Positions 34,142 through 43,877 are shown, counted from the stretch's first letter. The stretch: 44,368 nucleotides of DNA from an uncultured Clostridia bacterium (GCA_947628175.1 CANQZA010000009.1:1-44368), one strand, 5' to 3'. Program-made: numbers and translations. The notes: generated by a model from the sequence alone, not told the origin.

Positions 34142-37100
34142 TTATTGCCTAAATACCACATTTTCCTCCCCAAGTATTCTCTTAAGTTCTTCCAGTTCCG
34201 TCTGGTTGACATCTACAAAATCACTTTTCGGCTGAAGCTCATATTTTCCACTATCAGTATAGTAAAAATACAAAGGTATTGTTCCATCAAATACAGCCGT
34301 TACTCTTTTTGCAAGAACAATTCTTTTATCTTCCCTGCTTTCAAACCTCAAATAAAGCGCTTTTTTACCGCTTTTTTTAGGCATTGCCTGCTCTTTTAAG
34401 GACGCATATTGTCCCGTATTCTTTTCTGACGGCGCATCTGTAACCTCATTTGCCAGAATTTTTGCGTCCTTCTCTTCCTCAAGTGAAAGTGTACCTCTTA
34501 CGGTAATAACGCTGCCCTCATAAAGTAGCCCGCTGCACAGTTCAAGCGTTTTAGGAAATACGACTACTTCTATAGAACCATATAAATCCTCAACCGTCAC
34601 AAATGCCATTGACGCTCCGTTTCTCGTTTTTTTTACGGTTGTATGCGTTACAATCCCGCAGAGTGTCACCAAAGATTTATCCTTATAAATAGCTGTGTCA
34701 GGCTCGTTAGACGCCTCAATCAAATCTATCGTATCAGCATATCCGAGCGCACTGCAAAGCTGTGCGTACTTATCCATAGGATGACCTGACAGATATAAGC
34801 CCGTCATCTCCTTTTCCATTTTGAGAAGCTCTGTTTTAGGAAATTCATCAACATCAGGCATTTTAAAGTCAAGTGAGAGCATATCACCGTCTCCCAAATC
34901 AAAAAAACCGACCTGACCGTACTGCGTATTTCTGCGGTAATCCTCAAGATTGGAAACAATTGCGGGAAGAACCTGAAGCATCTGACGCCTGTTGCCGCCT
35001 AAACCGTCCATTGCGCCGCACCTTATCAGGCTTTCAACCGCTCTGCGGTTAAAATGACCGCCTTGCATACGCCTGCAAAAATCCGTTAAATCACTGAAAC
35101 TTCCTTTCTGCCTTTCAGATATAATTTCATCAATAAATTCACTGCCCGCGTTTTTAATGCCAAGCAGTCCGTAATTTATGACATTCTCGTTTGCCGTAAA
35201 TCCTTTCATGGATTTATTGATATCGGGAGGACCTAATCTGAGTCCTATCCGCTTGCATTCGGCAGTATATCTTGCAATTTTATTTGCCTGACCGAGCACC
35301 GATGTCATAAGCGCGGCCATAAACTGCGCCGGATAATAGCATTTTAAATATGCCGTGCGGTATGCAACAAGTGCATAGCAGGCGGCATGTGATTTATTGA
35401 ACGCATATTTTGCAAAATCCGCCATACGGTCAAAAATCTCATTTGCCGTAACCGAATCAATATTGTTTTTTGAACACCCTTCAATAAAGGTTGTCCGCTC
35501 CTGCTCCATTACCGATGTTTTTTTCTTGCTCATTGCACGGCGCACAATATCCGCTCTTCCGTAGGAATAGCCCGCAAGCTCACGGAAGATTTGCATGACT
35601 TGCTCCTGAAAGACTATACAGCCATAGGTATTTTCAAGAATAGGACGCAGCTTTTCAGTCGCGTATTTTATATTCTTATGGTTATGCGAGTTTTCAACAA
35701 AGGTGTCAATCTGCTTTGCAGGTCCGGGGCGATAAAGGGATGTAGCAGCGATTAAATCCTCAAGCGCAGTCGGCTTAAGATTTGTAAGCATCTGCTTCAT
35801 ACCTGACGATTCAAATTGAAAGATGCCCTCTGTCTGTCCCCTCGCAAACAGCCTGTACACCTTTTCATCTTCAATGGATATTTTATTTATATCTATTCCC
35901 GCTGCCTTGGAAGCATCATCAATAACGGTCAGTGTTCTCAGACCGAGAAAATCAATTTTCAACAGACCGAGTTCTTCAAGCGTCGTCATAACATATTGCG
36001 TTACAGGTATGCCGTCATTTGTGGCAAGCGGAACATATGATGATACGGGATTATGCGTGATAACAACACCCGCCGCGTGGGTGGAGGTGTTTCTCGGCAT
36101 TCCCTCAATCTTGCGGGCGGTTTCAATCAGTTCGTTCACCTGGGGGTTTTCAGCCATAAGAGCAGAAAGCTCTTTCGATTTATTTACCGCCTGCTCAATG
36201 GTTATATGAAAATCGTTTGGCACAAGCTTTGCAACGGAATCGACAGACGCATAGGGCATACCCATGGCTCTGCCGACATCCCGTATTGCCGCACGCGTTG
36301 CAAGCGTACCGAAGGTGACAATTTGGGCAACATGACTGCTTCCGTATTTTTCGGAAACATAATCTATTACCTCTTCTCTTCTCTCATAGCAGAAATCTAT
36401 GTCAAAATCAGGCATCGACACTCTTTCGGGATTGAGAAATCTCTCAAAAATCAGATTATATTTCATAGGATCCAGATCTGTGATCCCCATACAGTACGCC
36501 GCAATGGAACCGGCGCCCGATCCTCGTCCCGGTCCGACAGGTATTTTGTGCTCTTTTGCGTATGAAACAAAGTCCGCAACAATAAGATAATAGTCTGTAT
36601 ACCCCATTTTTTCAACTGTTTCAAGCTCATATTCGAGACGGTCATAGTATGCTTTCGGCGGGTGATGACCATATCTTTTTTTCATTCCGTCACAGCAGAG
36701 CTTTTTAAAATATTCAAAATGGTTTATATTATCAGGCGTCTCGTAATACGGAAGCTTAGTATTGCCGAATTCAAAATCAAAATTACACCGGTCCGCAATC
36801 CGGCCTGTATTGTCAACAGCCTGCGGTACATCGGCAAAAAGCAATCTCATCTCGTCTTCGCTTTTAAGATAAAACTCGTTTGAATGAAATTCAAGACCCG
36901 TGTCCTCGCCTATAATGTGATTTGTGGCGATACAGATAAGCACCTGCTGAATTTTAGAATCCGATTTTTCTATATAATGAACATCATTTGTCGCAGCAAG
37001 CGGTATACCTGTCTCTCTTGAAATGCGTTTTATTCCCTCATTGACAGCTTTCTGCTCAGGCAATCCGTGATCCTGAAGCTCAAGAAAATAGTTTTCATTT

Positions 37101-37594
37101 CCGAAAACACTTCTGTACCACAGAGCAATACGCTTTGCCTTTTCATAATCCCTTTGCAGAAGACTCTGCGGTATTTCACCGGCAAGACAGGCTGAAAGAC
37201 AAATCAGCCCTTCACTGTATTTTTCAAGTATATCATGATCAATTCTCGGCTTAAAATAAAATCCCTCTGTAAAGGATTTTGAAACAAGCTGAATAAGATT
37301 CTTATATCCCGTCTCATTTTCGCAGAGCAGGATAAGATGATTGTAGTCCTTGTCAAGCATCTTTTCCTTATCAAACCTTGTTCTCGGTGCAACATATACC
37401 TCACAGCCGATAATCGGTTTTATTCCCTGCTCCCTGCACGCTTTGTAAAAATCAACGGCTCCGTACATATTGCCGTGGTCGGTAATGGCAAGTGATGTCA
37501 TTCCCAGATTTTTTGCACGCTCAACTAACTGCCTGATACGACATGCGCCGTCAAGCAGTGAATATTCCGTATGTGTGTGCAGATGGGTAAACAT
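34142..37594 (-). CDS. dnaE: DNA polymerase III subunit alpha, DnaE type
   Basis: The 1150-aa replicative polymerase has the N-terminal PHP domain (HLHTHTEYSLLDGA, 4-17), palm motifs GPGRGSGAGSIAAYC and MPDFDIDFCYERR (near 402-414) with the catalytic aspartates, the tandem helix-hairpin-helix region around 830-870, and a C-terminal OB fold (VTLCGIVTHTTVKK near 993). Unlike PolC it lacks an inserted exonuclease domain. Firmicutes usually use DnaE alongside PolC. It starts 35 bases after whiA. Confidence 0.97.
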   Translation of the reverse strand: MFTHLHTHTEYSLLDGACRIRQLVERAKNLGMTSLAITDHGNMYGAVDFYKACREQGIKPIIGCEVYVAPRTRFDKEKMLDKDYNHLILLCENETGYKNLIQLVSKSFTEGFYFKPRIDHDILEKYSEGLICLSACLAGEIPQSLLQRDYEKAKRIALWYRSVFGNENYFLELQDHGLPEQKAVNEGIKRISRETGIPLAATNDVHYIEKSDSKIQQVLICIATNHIIGEDTGLEFHSNEFYLKSEDEMRLLFADVPQAVDNTGRIADRCNFDFEFGNTKLPYYETPDNINHFEYFKKLCCDGMKKRYGHHPPKAYYDRLEYELETVEKMGYTDYYLIVADFVSYAKEHKIPVGPGRGSGAGSIAAYCMGITDLDPMKYNLIFERFLNPERVSMPDFDIDFCYERREEVIDYVSEKYGSSHVAQIVTFGTLATRAAIRDVGRAMGMPYASVDSVAKLVPNDFHITIEQAVNKSKELSALMAENPQVNELIETARKIEGMPRNTSTHAAGVVITHNPVSSYVPLATNDGIPVTQYVMTTLEELGLLKIDFLGLRTLTVIDDASKAAGIDINKISIEDEKVYRLFARGQTEGIFQFESSGMKQMLTNLKPTALEDLIAATSLYRPGPAKQIDTFVENSHNHKNIKYATEKLRPILENTYGCIVFQEQVMQIFRELAGYSYGRADIVRRAMSKKKTSVMEQERTTFIEGCSKNNIDSVTANEIFDRMADFAKYAFNKSHAACYALVAYRTAYLKCYYPAQFMAALMTSVLGQANKIARYTAECKRIGLRLGPPDINKSMKGFTANENVINYGLLGIKNAGSEFIDEIISERQKGSFSDLTDFCRRMQGGHFNRRAVESLIRCGAMDGLGGNRRQMLQVLPAIVSNLEDYRRNTQYGQVGFFDLGDGDMLSLDFKMPDVDEFPKTELLKMEKEMTGLYLSGHPMDKYAQLCSALGYADTIDLIEASNEPDTAIYKDKSLVTLCGIVTHTTVKKTRNGASMAFVTVEDLYGSIEVVVFPKTLELCSGLLYEGSVITVRGTLSLEEEKDAKILANEVTDAPSEKNTGQYASLKEQAMPKKSGKKALYLRFESREDKRIVLAKRVTAVFDGTIPLYFYYTDSGKYELQPKSDFVDVNQTELEELKRILGEENVVFRQ

Positions 37595-37628
37595 AATTGC
37601 GCGTCACTTTCCTTACAAATCAAATATT

Positions 37629-38513
37629 TCAAATATTCTGTGATATTTCAAGTATTTTTTTTAATCTGTGGTTGACTCCGGATCTTGACAAACCGCTCAG
37701 GTTTGCAAGCTCTGACAATGAGGCCTCTGGATTTTCAAGTCTGAGTACCGCCATTTTCCTCAAATCCTCTTTCAGAAAGGACAGTCCCTTTACTTTTAAA
37801 ATCTTTTCAATCGCTTCAATATGGACATAGCTTGCTCTTACCGTCTTTTCAATATTGGCGGTTTCGCAGTTTGCTGTTCTGTTTGCCTTATTTCTGATGT
37901 CCTTAACGATCTCTATATTCATCATCTCAAACATTGCGGAAGATGCTCCCATAAGATAAAGGCAGTCCTCTATTGCTTCGCTGTCCTTAAAATAGATAAT
38001 ATTGTAGCCCTTTCTGTTTGATATTTTAGGAGTCATATCAAACTCTGACAGAAGCGTCGCAAAGCTTTTTGAAAGATTGTGATACGCGACGGAAAATTCA
38101 AGATGATACCCTTTTTCGGGTGAAGAGACGGTTCCGCATGAGAGAAAAGCCCCCGAAACAAAAGCATTCATACACTTCTCACAGTCAAAGTTTGAAAAAT
38201 TAATTCTGAGACTGCCCTTTTCCGTATGACCGAATACTCCGAGAATTTTATCACAGCTTTTTTTTTCATCAATCATTATTGAAAAACTCTTGCCCTTTGG
38301 TGATACTTTTATGCTGCAATCCACATTGCAATACTTTTTTACAAGTTTTTTATAGAGCTTTGCAATATTTTCATTTGCCGTCTGGATTCCGATACCCATT
38401 GATGAAAAGCATTTTCCGAAAATACACATTCCGTAAAGCAGAGCTCTCTCGCAGCAACTGCTTTCATATTCAATTTTAATGAGTTCGTTTTTTACATTCT
38501 TTGAAAAAGACAT
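37629..38513 (-). CDS. whiA: DNA-binding protein WhiA
   Basis: WhiA (294 aa) combines a LAGLIDADG-homing-endonuclease-like fold with a C-terminal helix-turn-helix. It controls sporulation septation in Streptomyces and links growth and division in Bacillus. Here the HTH is LSELANLSGLSRSGVNHRLKKI (about 267-288, in two adjoining helices). The N-terminal part begins MSFSKNVKNELIKIE. It belongs to the conserved rapZ-whiA neighbourhood, 20 bases after rapZ. Confidence 0.95.
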   Translation of the reverse strand: MSFSKNVKNELIKIEYESSCCERALLYGMCIFGKCFSSMGIGIQTANENIAKLYKKLVKKYCNVDCSIKVSPKGKSFSIMIDEKKSCDKILGVFGHTEKGSLRINFSNFDCEKCMNAFVSGAFLSCGTVSSPEKGYHLEFSVAYHNLSKSFATLLSEFDMTPKISNRKGYNIIYFKDSEAIEDCLYLMGASSAMFEMMNIEIVKDIRNKANRTANCETANIEKTVRASYVHIEAIEKILKVKGLSFLKEDLRKMAVLRLENPEASLSELANLSGLSRSGVNHRLKKILEISQNI

Positions 38514-38533
38514 GATTCCCCGGTTATTCCAAT

Positions 38534-39397
38534 TTACTTGCGGTCAATATCCCTGTGACTGACCGTAACATTTTCCCATTTCTTTGAAAAGTGTTCTTTT
38601 AAAGCCTCAGCAAAAGCAACACTTCTGTGATTTCCGCCCGTGCAGCCTATGGCAAAAACAATCTGGCTTTTTCCTTCTTTAATATAAAGAGGGTTGAGAT
38701 AATCAAGAAAATCGACAAGTTTTTCAAACAATTCTCTTGACTGTTCAAAGGAAAAAACATAATCGCTTACTTCTTTATCAAGTCCCGTTTTGTTCTTGAG
38801 TGATTCCACCCAGTAGGGATTCGGCAGACACCTCACATCAATCACAAAATCTGCCTCGCCCGGCACACCGTGTTTAAAGCCGAAAGACATGCAGTGTATA
38901 TTCATGGCATCTCTGTCACTGCTTAGGAGAATCTGCGAAAGCCTGCTGCGAAGCTTTGCATTGTCAATATCCGTTGTATCAATCACATAATCTGCCCTTT
39001 GACGCAGAGGAGAGAGAATTTTTTTCTCATACCTGATTGCCTCCTGAACAGAGCCGTTGAATTTGTCCGAAAAAGGATGTTTTCTGCGCGTGAGCTTATA
39101 TCTCTTTAACGCTTCATTTTCCTTGATATCAAGATAAATGATTTTCACATCATATCCGTATTCCTCCGCATGGGAAACACTTTCAATCAGCTTTTCAAAA
39201 ATATGACTTGAACGCACATCCGTAACCATGACAACCTTATTATACTCATCACCGTTTGCAAGGATACTCACAAAAGTCGCAATAAGCTCCGGGGGCATAT
39301 TATCTATGCAGTAATATCCCACATCCTCCATAAATGCCATTGCGGTCGATTTTCCCGCACCGCTTACTCCGGTTAAAACGATTAATTCCTTTTCCAT
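38534..39397 (-). CDS. rapZ: RNase adapter / nucleotide-binding protein RapZ (YvcJ family)
   Basis: The 287-aa protein has Walker A GVSGAGKST (10-18), MVTDVRSSHIFE in the middle and the C-terminal CTGGNHRSVAFAE binding region. In Escherichia coli RapZ senses glucosamine-6-phosphate and directs RNase E; in Firmicutes YvcJ binds nucleotides and its target is less clear. Its place between murB and whiA is conserved. GGTGAAATAAT precedes the ATG. Confidence 0.95.
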   Translation of the reverse strand: MEKELIVLTGVSGAGKSTAMAFMEDVGYYCIDNMPPELIATFVSILANGDEYNKVVMVTDVRSSHIFEKLIESVSHAEEYGYDVKIIYLDIKENEALKRYKLTRRKHPFSDKFNGSVQEAIRYEKKILSPLRQRADYVIDTTDIDNAKLRSRLSQILLSSDRDAMNIHCMSFGFKHGVPGEADFVIDVRCLPNPYWVESLKNKTGLDKEVSDYVFSFEQSRELFEKLVDFLDYLNPLYIKEGKSQIVFAIGCTGGNHRSVAFAEALKEHFSKKWENVTVSHRDIDRK

Positions 39398-39408
39398 ATT
39401 ATTTCACC

Positions 39409-39432
39409 GTTATTCTGTTATTCTGTTATTCT
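39409..39432. repeat. Three tandem 8-bp repeats in the murB-rapZ gap
   Basis: GTTATTCT occurs three times without mismatch at 39409-39432, immediately after the murB stop, with a degenerate copy reaching into the murB end (GTTACTCT at 39441-39448). It probably arose by slippage. Confidence 0.8.
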
Positions 39433-39433
39433 T

Positions 39434-40333
39434 TTATTTTGTTACTCTGATTTCCATTTCCAGTTCAATGCCCTTTTCACGCAGAACCGTATCATGGCAT
39501 ATCCTGCATAATTCAAGAACATCTTTGCAGGTTGCGCCACCCTTATTTATTACAAATCCTGCATGCTTCGTACTTACCTGCGCTCCTCCGACACTTCTGC
39601 CCTTGAGATTGCAATCCTGAATAAGCGCTCCGGCAAAATATCCCTGCGGTCTTTTAAAAGTCGAGCCTGCCGACGGATATTCAAGAGGCTGCTTTTCCCT
39701 TCGTCTTGAAAGGAGATCGTCCATTTTTTCTTTTATATCTTTTTTATCGCCTTTGGCAAGTTTCAGATACAGTCCCGTTATGATACAGCCGTTATTATAA
39801 TAGGCCGAATGACGGTAAGATAAAGCAAGAGCATCGCCCTCAAGGCTCGCGCTGCGGCCGTTTGAATCTATATGATCGCACTTTATAAGAACATCCTTCA
39901 TTTCACCGCCGTACGCGCCTGCATTCATAAATGCACCGCCGCCGCACGAGCCCGGAATTCCATATGCAAATTCCAGCCCCGTAAGACTATGCTCGTAAGC
40001 AAATCTGCAAAGTTTTATCAAAAGCGCTCCCGCCTGCGCATACACAGTCTCATCATCAATAAGGCGTATTTCGCTCATCCTTTCTCCTATAATCATAACA
40101 CAGGCATCTATTCCTGCATCGTCAACAAGAAGATTTGAGCCGTTACCCATGGGGACAAGACGAATATGATTCTGTTTTGCAGTTTTTACTATCTGAGAAA
40201 TCTGATACTCGTTTTCAGGATAAACGATAAGCCTTGCATTACCGCCTATTTTAAAGGTGGTATGAAGGCTCATGGATTCATTTTCAGCATATTCACAGTT
40301 TATTTCTTTACAAAGCTCAATTAACTGATTCAA
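39434..40333 (-). CDS. murB: UDP-N-acetylenolpyruvoylglucosamine reductase
   Basis: MurB reduces UDP-GlcNAc-enolpyruvate to UDP-MurNAc using FAD and NADPH in peptidoglycan synthesis. The 299-aa type II protein has MGNGSNLLVDDAG (61-73), YGIPGSCGGGAFMNAGAYGG near 123-142, the proton-donor serine in PSAGSTFKRP and a C-terminal glutamate. Start is TTG 40333, preceded by GGTGATAAT. It lies 11 bases after the glucokinase gene. Confidence 0.95.
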   Translation of the reverse strand: MNQLIELCKEINCEYAENESMSLHTTFKIGGNARLIVYPENEYQISQIVKTAKQNHIRLVPMGNGSNLLVDDAGIDACVMIIGERMSEIRLIDDETVYAQAGALLIKLCRFAYEHSLTGLEFAYGIPGSCGGGAFMNAGAYGGEMKDVLIKCDHIDSNGRSASLEGDALALSYRHSAYYNNGCIITGLYLKLAKGDKKDIKEKMDDLLSRRREKQPLEYPSAGSTFKRPQGYFAGALIQDCNLKGRSVGGAQVSTKHAGFVINKGGATCKDVLELCRICHDTVLREKGIELEMEIRVTK

Positions 40334-40344
40334 ATTATCACCGA

Positions 40345-41298
40345 TTATTCCTTAACCTTTCCAAGAATAGCGGCTCCGATGACACCTGCGTCATTGCCCA
40401 GCTCGGCCTTAACTATCTTGGTTTGAATTTTGCTATGTATTGAATATCTTTCTGCCTGAACATATCTGCGCAAAGGCTTTATAAGCGTATCGCCCTCATT
40501 GCATATTCCTCCGCCGACACAGATTATTTCAGGCTGAAGAGCATTTACAATATTTATAAGTCCGCAGGAAACATATTTGATATAGCGCTCGACTACATGA
40601 ATACCCGCAATATCTCCCCTGCGCATTGCGTCAAATGAGGTTTTTCCCGAAACCTTACCCTCCTGTCGGGCAAGCTCGTGCATAACGGAATCGGGATTTT
40701 CCTCCATCGCCTTTTTTGTCTGATTAATAAGAGCAGTAGCAGAAGCATATGCCTCCCAGCATCCCTTTCTTCCGCAGGTACATTGTTCACCGTCGAGTAC
40801 GATGACCATATGACCGCATTCACCGCCCGCAAAATTTACGCCGTTTACAATTTTACCGTCTGCAATAATACCCGAGCCGACACCCGTTCCGAGTGTTACC
40901 GCAACAAAGTTTTTTGCACCGTGCCCGACTCCTGCGTAAGCCTCGCCGAGAGCCGCACAGTTCGCATCATTTTCGACATACACATTATGGATTCCCAGTC
41001 CATCAATTAGAATCTGCCTTGCCGGCACATTATTGAATCCGAGATTATTCGCAAATTCTATTATTCCATCACCGTTTACAGTACCCGGAGTACCAAGACC
41101 GACAGAGTCAATATCATCCGCGGTAAGTCCTGCTTTTTCGATTGCGTCAAGCGTTATTCTTATTATATCATCAAAAATTTCCCGATAGCTTCTCGGACTG
41201 TTGGTTGCCGTTTTTGAGGTCGCAACAATTTCATATTTATCATTTACAACTGCAGAAACAATATTTGTTCCGCCCAGATCAATACCCACAGTAAACAT
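40345..41298 (-). CDS. ROK family glucokinase
   Basis: The 317-aa protein has the ATP site DLGGTN (6-11), the ROK signature GVNFAGGECGHM near 153-164 with the catalytic aspartate in YVENDANCA near 102-110, and the zinc site CTCGRKGCWEAYAS near 174-187. It phosphorylates glucose (GlcK) or a similar hexose. Lying between hprK and murB ties sugar entry to HPr-kinase signalling. The ATG at 41298 has GAGGTATAAAA upstream. Confidence 0.92.
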   Translation of the reverse strand: MFTVGIDLGGTNIVSAVVNDKYEIVATSKTATNSPRSYREIFDDIIRITLDAIEKAGLTADDIDSVGLGTPGTVNGDGIIEFANNLGFNNVPARQILIDGLGIHNVYVENDANCAALGEAYAGVGHGAKNFVAVTLGTGVGSGIIADGKIVNGVNFAGGECGHMVIVLDGEQCTCGRKGCWEAYASATALINQTKKAMEENPDSVMHELARQEGKVSGKTSFDAMRRGDIAGIHVVERYIKYVSCGLINIVNALQPEIICVGGGICNEGDTLIKPLRRYVQAERYSIHSKIQTKIVKAELGNDAGVIGAAILGKVKE

Positions 41299-41319
41299 TT
41301 TTATACCTCACTTATAAAA

Positions 41320-42282
41320 TTAGTTTTTCCAAATTTCAACTTCTTTATCAACGGGCTCAACATTTTCCATACCGAGGCTTGTCATCAAATCCTTGGCCGC
41401 GTTATAGCCCATCTTTTTCTGTCTGTTATTCATGGCCGCGGTTTCAACGATTACCGCCAGATTACGACCGGGAGTAATCGGAACTGTCATAACAGGAATT
41501 TTTACATCAAGAATATTGGCATATTCATTGTCAAGACCGAGCCTGTCATACGCCTTTGTTGAATCCCATGCCTCAAGCTGAATAACCATATCAATCTTTT
41601 CAGACGGTTTGACGGCACCCATACCGAACAGCCTTCTCGCATCAATTATTCCGATTCCGCGAAGCTCTACAAAATGCCTTATATTACTCGGAGAATTGCC
41701 CATGAGTGTCTTGTCACTTATTTTTCTTATCTCAACAGCATCATCTGCAATCAGTCTGTGCCCTCTTTTTATAAGTTCAATGGCAGCCTCACTCTTTCCC
41801 GCTCCGCTTTCCCCCGTTATAAGGACGCCTTCGCCGTAAACCTCAACAAGAACACCGTGGCGAGTAACCCTCGGAGCAAGCTCGGCATTTAGATACGCAA
41901 TAAGGGAGGCGAGAAAAGGGGAGGTCTCATCACCTGTTTTAAGAAGCGGCACCTCATATTTTTTACACGCTTCAATAAAATAGCCGGGTATTTTGAGCCC
42001 TCTTGTAACAACTGCAGCAGCCGGCTTCAAACCAAGCCAGTAACCTAAAGCTCTTTCTCTTTCTCCGTCGCTCATGTTTCTCATAAAACCAAGTTCCGTC
42101 CAACCCAGAATCTGTATTCTGAGAGGATCAAAATAATCGGTATATCCTGTCAAAACAATTCCGGGTCTGTTTATTTCATTTGTTGTAATCAGTATTTCGT
42201 CTGCCGGCTTGGGCAGATATACCGTTTCCAGTTTATGAAAATCAATTATTTTTTCAAGAGGTACAGAATAAACCTTTGACAC
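41320..42282 (-). CDS. hprK: HPr kinase/phosphorylase
   Basis: HprK phosphorylates HPr on Ser46 and reverses it, driving carbon catabolite repression. The 320-aa protein has Walker A GESGAGKS (157-164), a catalytic histidine in RVTRHG (about 141), the IADDAVEI strand (176-183), and the HprK signature GIGIIDARRLFGMGAV (about 209-224). The start is GTG 42282, preceded by 4 bases and then the repeated leader block; there is no classical AGGAGG site. It is first in the hprK-glucokinase-murB-rapZ-whiA-dnaE-pfkA run. Confidence 0.96.
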   Translation of the reverse strand: MSKVYSVPLEKIIDFHKLETVYLPKPADEILITTNEINRPGIVLTGYTDYFDPLRIQILGWTELGFMRNMSDGERERALGYWLGLKPAAAVVTRGLKIPGYFIEACKKYEVPLLKTGDETSPFLASLIAYLNAELAPRVTRHGVLVEVYGEGVLITGESGAGKSEAAIELIKRGHRLIADDAVEIRKISDKTLMGNSPSNIRHFVELRGIGIIDARRLFGMGAVKPSEKIDMVIQLEAWDSTKAYDRLGLDNEYANILDVKIPVMTVPITPGRNLAVIVETAAMNNRQKKMGYNAAKDLMTSLGMENVEPVDKEVEIWKN

Positions 42283-42286
42283 TTTT

Positions 42287-42358
42287 ATTCACACAGCCCT
42301 TCCGTCTACCAATAATTATTTAAAATCAAATACTCCTTGTTGTAGCCGTACAAGGGAG
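42287..42358 (-). promoter_or_regulatory. Repeated leader block, copy C (hprK), with upstream hairpin
   Basis: Minus strand: CCTTGT (42355-42350), loop ACGGCTACA, ACAAGG (42340-42335), an AT-rich linker, then GGTAGACGG (42310-42302), AAGGGCTGTGTGAAT, 4 bases, GTG. The block matches the glyA copy at 25 of 28 positions. The loop keeps GGCTAC, of which CTAC plus two more bases can pair with GTAGACG, so the architecture of copy B is retained with altered stem sequence (CCTTGT/ACAAGG in place of CCCTGT/ACAGGG). Confidence 0.6.
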
Positions 42359-42434
42359 ATAACGGTTAACCTTTTTAAAAACATACATCCATTTGATTTT
42401 TCATGCTATACAATGCAGATAAATATATACTTTT

Positions 42435-42463
42435 ATTATAAATTATATTCCCTTTATAATCAA
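42435..42463 (-). promoter_or_regulatory. hprK operon promoter
   Basis: Minus strand TTGATT (42463-42458), 17 bases, TATAAT (42440-42435). Transcription would begin near 42428, giving a leader of about 145 bases containing copy C of the repeated block. Confidence 0.65.
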
Positions 42464-42505
42464 GAAGATTTTGTAAGATAAGTAAAATAAGTTTTTTACT
42501 CAATA

Positions 42506-42534
42506 TTTACAACATAGCCTTTTTATGGTATAAT
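42506..42534 (+). promoter_or_regulatory. Promoter of the GT4 glycosyltransferase gene
   Basis: TTTACA (42506-42511), a 17-base spacer ending TGG, and TATAAT (42529-42534), an extended -10 promoter 37 bases before the start codon. Confidence 0.7.
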
Positions 42535-42571
42535 TATAGACAACATATCTCTCATTTAAGGTGATTTCTTT

Positions 42572-43756
42572 TTGAAAAAAAAATTAAAGGTCGCAATCGG
42601 AACTGATGCTTTTCCTCCCACAACAGACGGCATCAGCAGCGTTGCGCAGAATTACGCAAACGAAATAAATAATAAAAATCTCGGCGAGGCTGTAGTCATC
42701 ACACCAAAAAATCCGAATCAGCAGGATTATAAATATAATTACGAAATATTCAGGTATAAAAGCTGGTGGCTGCCCTCAACCGAAGGATACAGTATAGGAT
42801 GGCCGTTTAAAGACGAACTTCATCAGGCGATCATTGATATGAATTTTGATATTCTTCACTCGCATGCTCCTCTTGCCACAAGCTATTATTTCAGACGCGT
42901 TGTTGAAAAAAAGCCTATTCCCGTTGTTCTTACATATCATACAAAATACGAGTACGATATTGATAAGCGTATTCCCACAAAACCGCTCAAAGATTTTGCC
43001 TATCATTTTCTTCTCAACAACATAAACGCCGCTGATGAGGTATGGGTAACAAGCAAGGGTTCCGTTGATTCTTTAAGAAAAATAGGATATAACGGGGATT
43101 ATATCGTTATGCCTAACGGCTGCGACCTACCGATAACCGATATTCCTGCACGGCAAATATCTGTTATAAAAAGAAAGCACTGTATACCTGATGATATTCC
43201 TGTTTTTTTATATGCGGGCAGAATGATCTGGTATAAAAATATAAACCTTATAATTGACGCTTGCAAAAAGCTTATGGACGACGGCAAAAATTTTAAACTT
43301 ATCATGCTTGGATTCGGCGCAGATGAAAATGAAATAAAGCGCTATACAAAAAAACAAGGTATATGGGACCGTATTATCTGGACAGGGCATATACTTGACA
43401 GGCAAAAACTTCAGGAGTACTACAGCATTTCCGATATTCTTCTTTTCCCGTCAACATTTGATACCAACGGACTTGTTGTAAGGGAAGCTGCCTCCTGCGC
43501 TACACCGAGTCTGTTAATAAGATATAGCTGTGCTGCCGAAGGTGTTACTGACGGGGAAACAGGCTTTTTATGTATGGAAAGCGCACACAGCATTGCGTCA
43601 ACGCTTTCAAAAATTATGGATAATAAGGAGCTTTTATCATATGTTGGCAAAAATGCCCGCGAAAAGCTCTACATAAGCTGGGAAGATGTCATAAAAAAAG
43701 CCTATGCAAGATACTACAAGGTTATAGATGATTTTAATAAAAAGCATGTTAAATAA
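42572..43756 (+). CDS. Glycosyltransferase family 4 protein
   Basis: This 394-aa GT-B-fold enzyme has the N-terminal GTDAFPPTTDGISS loop (9-22), IDMNFDILHSHAP (about 88-100), VVLTYHTKYEYDI and the C-terminal nucleotide-sugar half with YAGRMIWYKNINLI (about 214-227), GFGADENE and FPSTFDTNGLVVREAASC (near 291-308), where the EX7E-type glutamate region lies. Close families make glycolipids (diglucosyl-diacylglycerol, lipoteichoic-acid anchor) or exopolysaccharide; the exact sugar is unknown. The start is TTG 42572 after AAGGTGATTTCTTT. It is divergent from hprK and monocistronic. Confidence 0.88.
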   Translation: MKKKLKVAIGTDAFPPTTDGISSVAQNYANEINNKNLGEAVVITPKNPNQQDYKYNYEIFRYKSWWLPSTEGYSIGWPFKDELHQAIIDMNFDILHSHAPLATSYYFRRVVEKKPIPVVLTYHTKYEYDIDKRIPTKPLKDFAYHFLLNNINAADEVWVTSKGSVDSLRKIGYNGDYIVMPNGCDLPITDIPARQISVIKRKHCIPDDIPVFLYAGRMIWYKNINLIIDACKKLMDDGKNFKLIMLGFGADENEIKRYTKKQGIWDRIIWTGHILDRQKLQEYYSISDILLFPSTFDTNGLVVREAASCATPSLLIRYSCAAEGVTDGETGFLCMESAHSIASTLSKIMDNKELLSYVGKNAREKLYISWEDVIKKAYARYYKVIDDFNKKHVK

Positions 43757-43769
43757 TATATTCATAGCG

Positions 43770-43796
43770 TATCCTGTGGCTCTGAGCTGCAGGATA
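43770..43796 (+). terminator. Terminator after the glycosyltransferase gene
   Basis: TATCCTG (43770-43776) and CAGGATA (43790-43796) form a 7-bp stem followed by TTATTTTAT, 14 bases after the stop. Confidence 0.7.
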
Positions 43797-43877
43797 TTAT
43801 TTTATAAACAATTACCGAAATTAAATTATGACTACTGTAAATGCTTAAAAATATTTGTATCATAAATGCAGCAAAAA

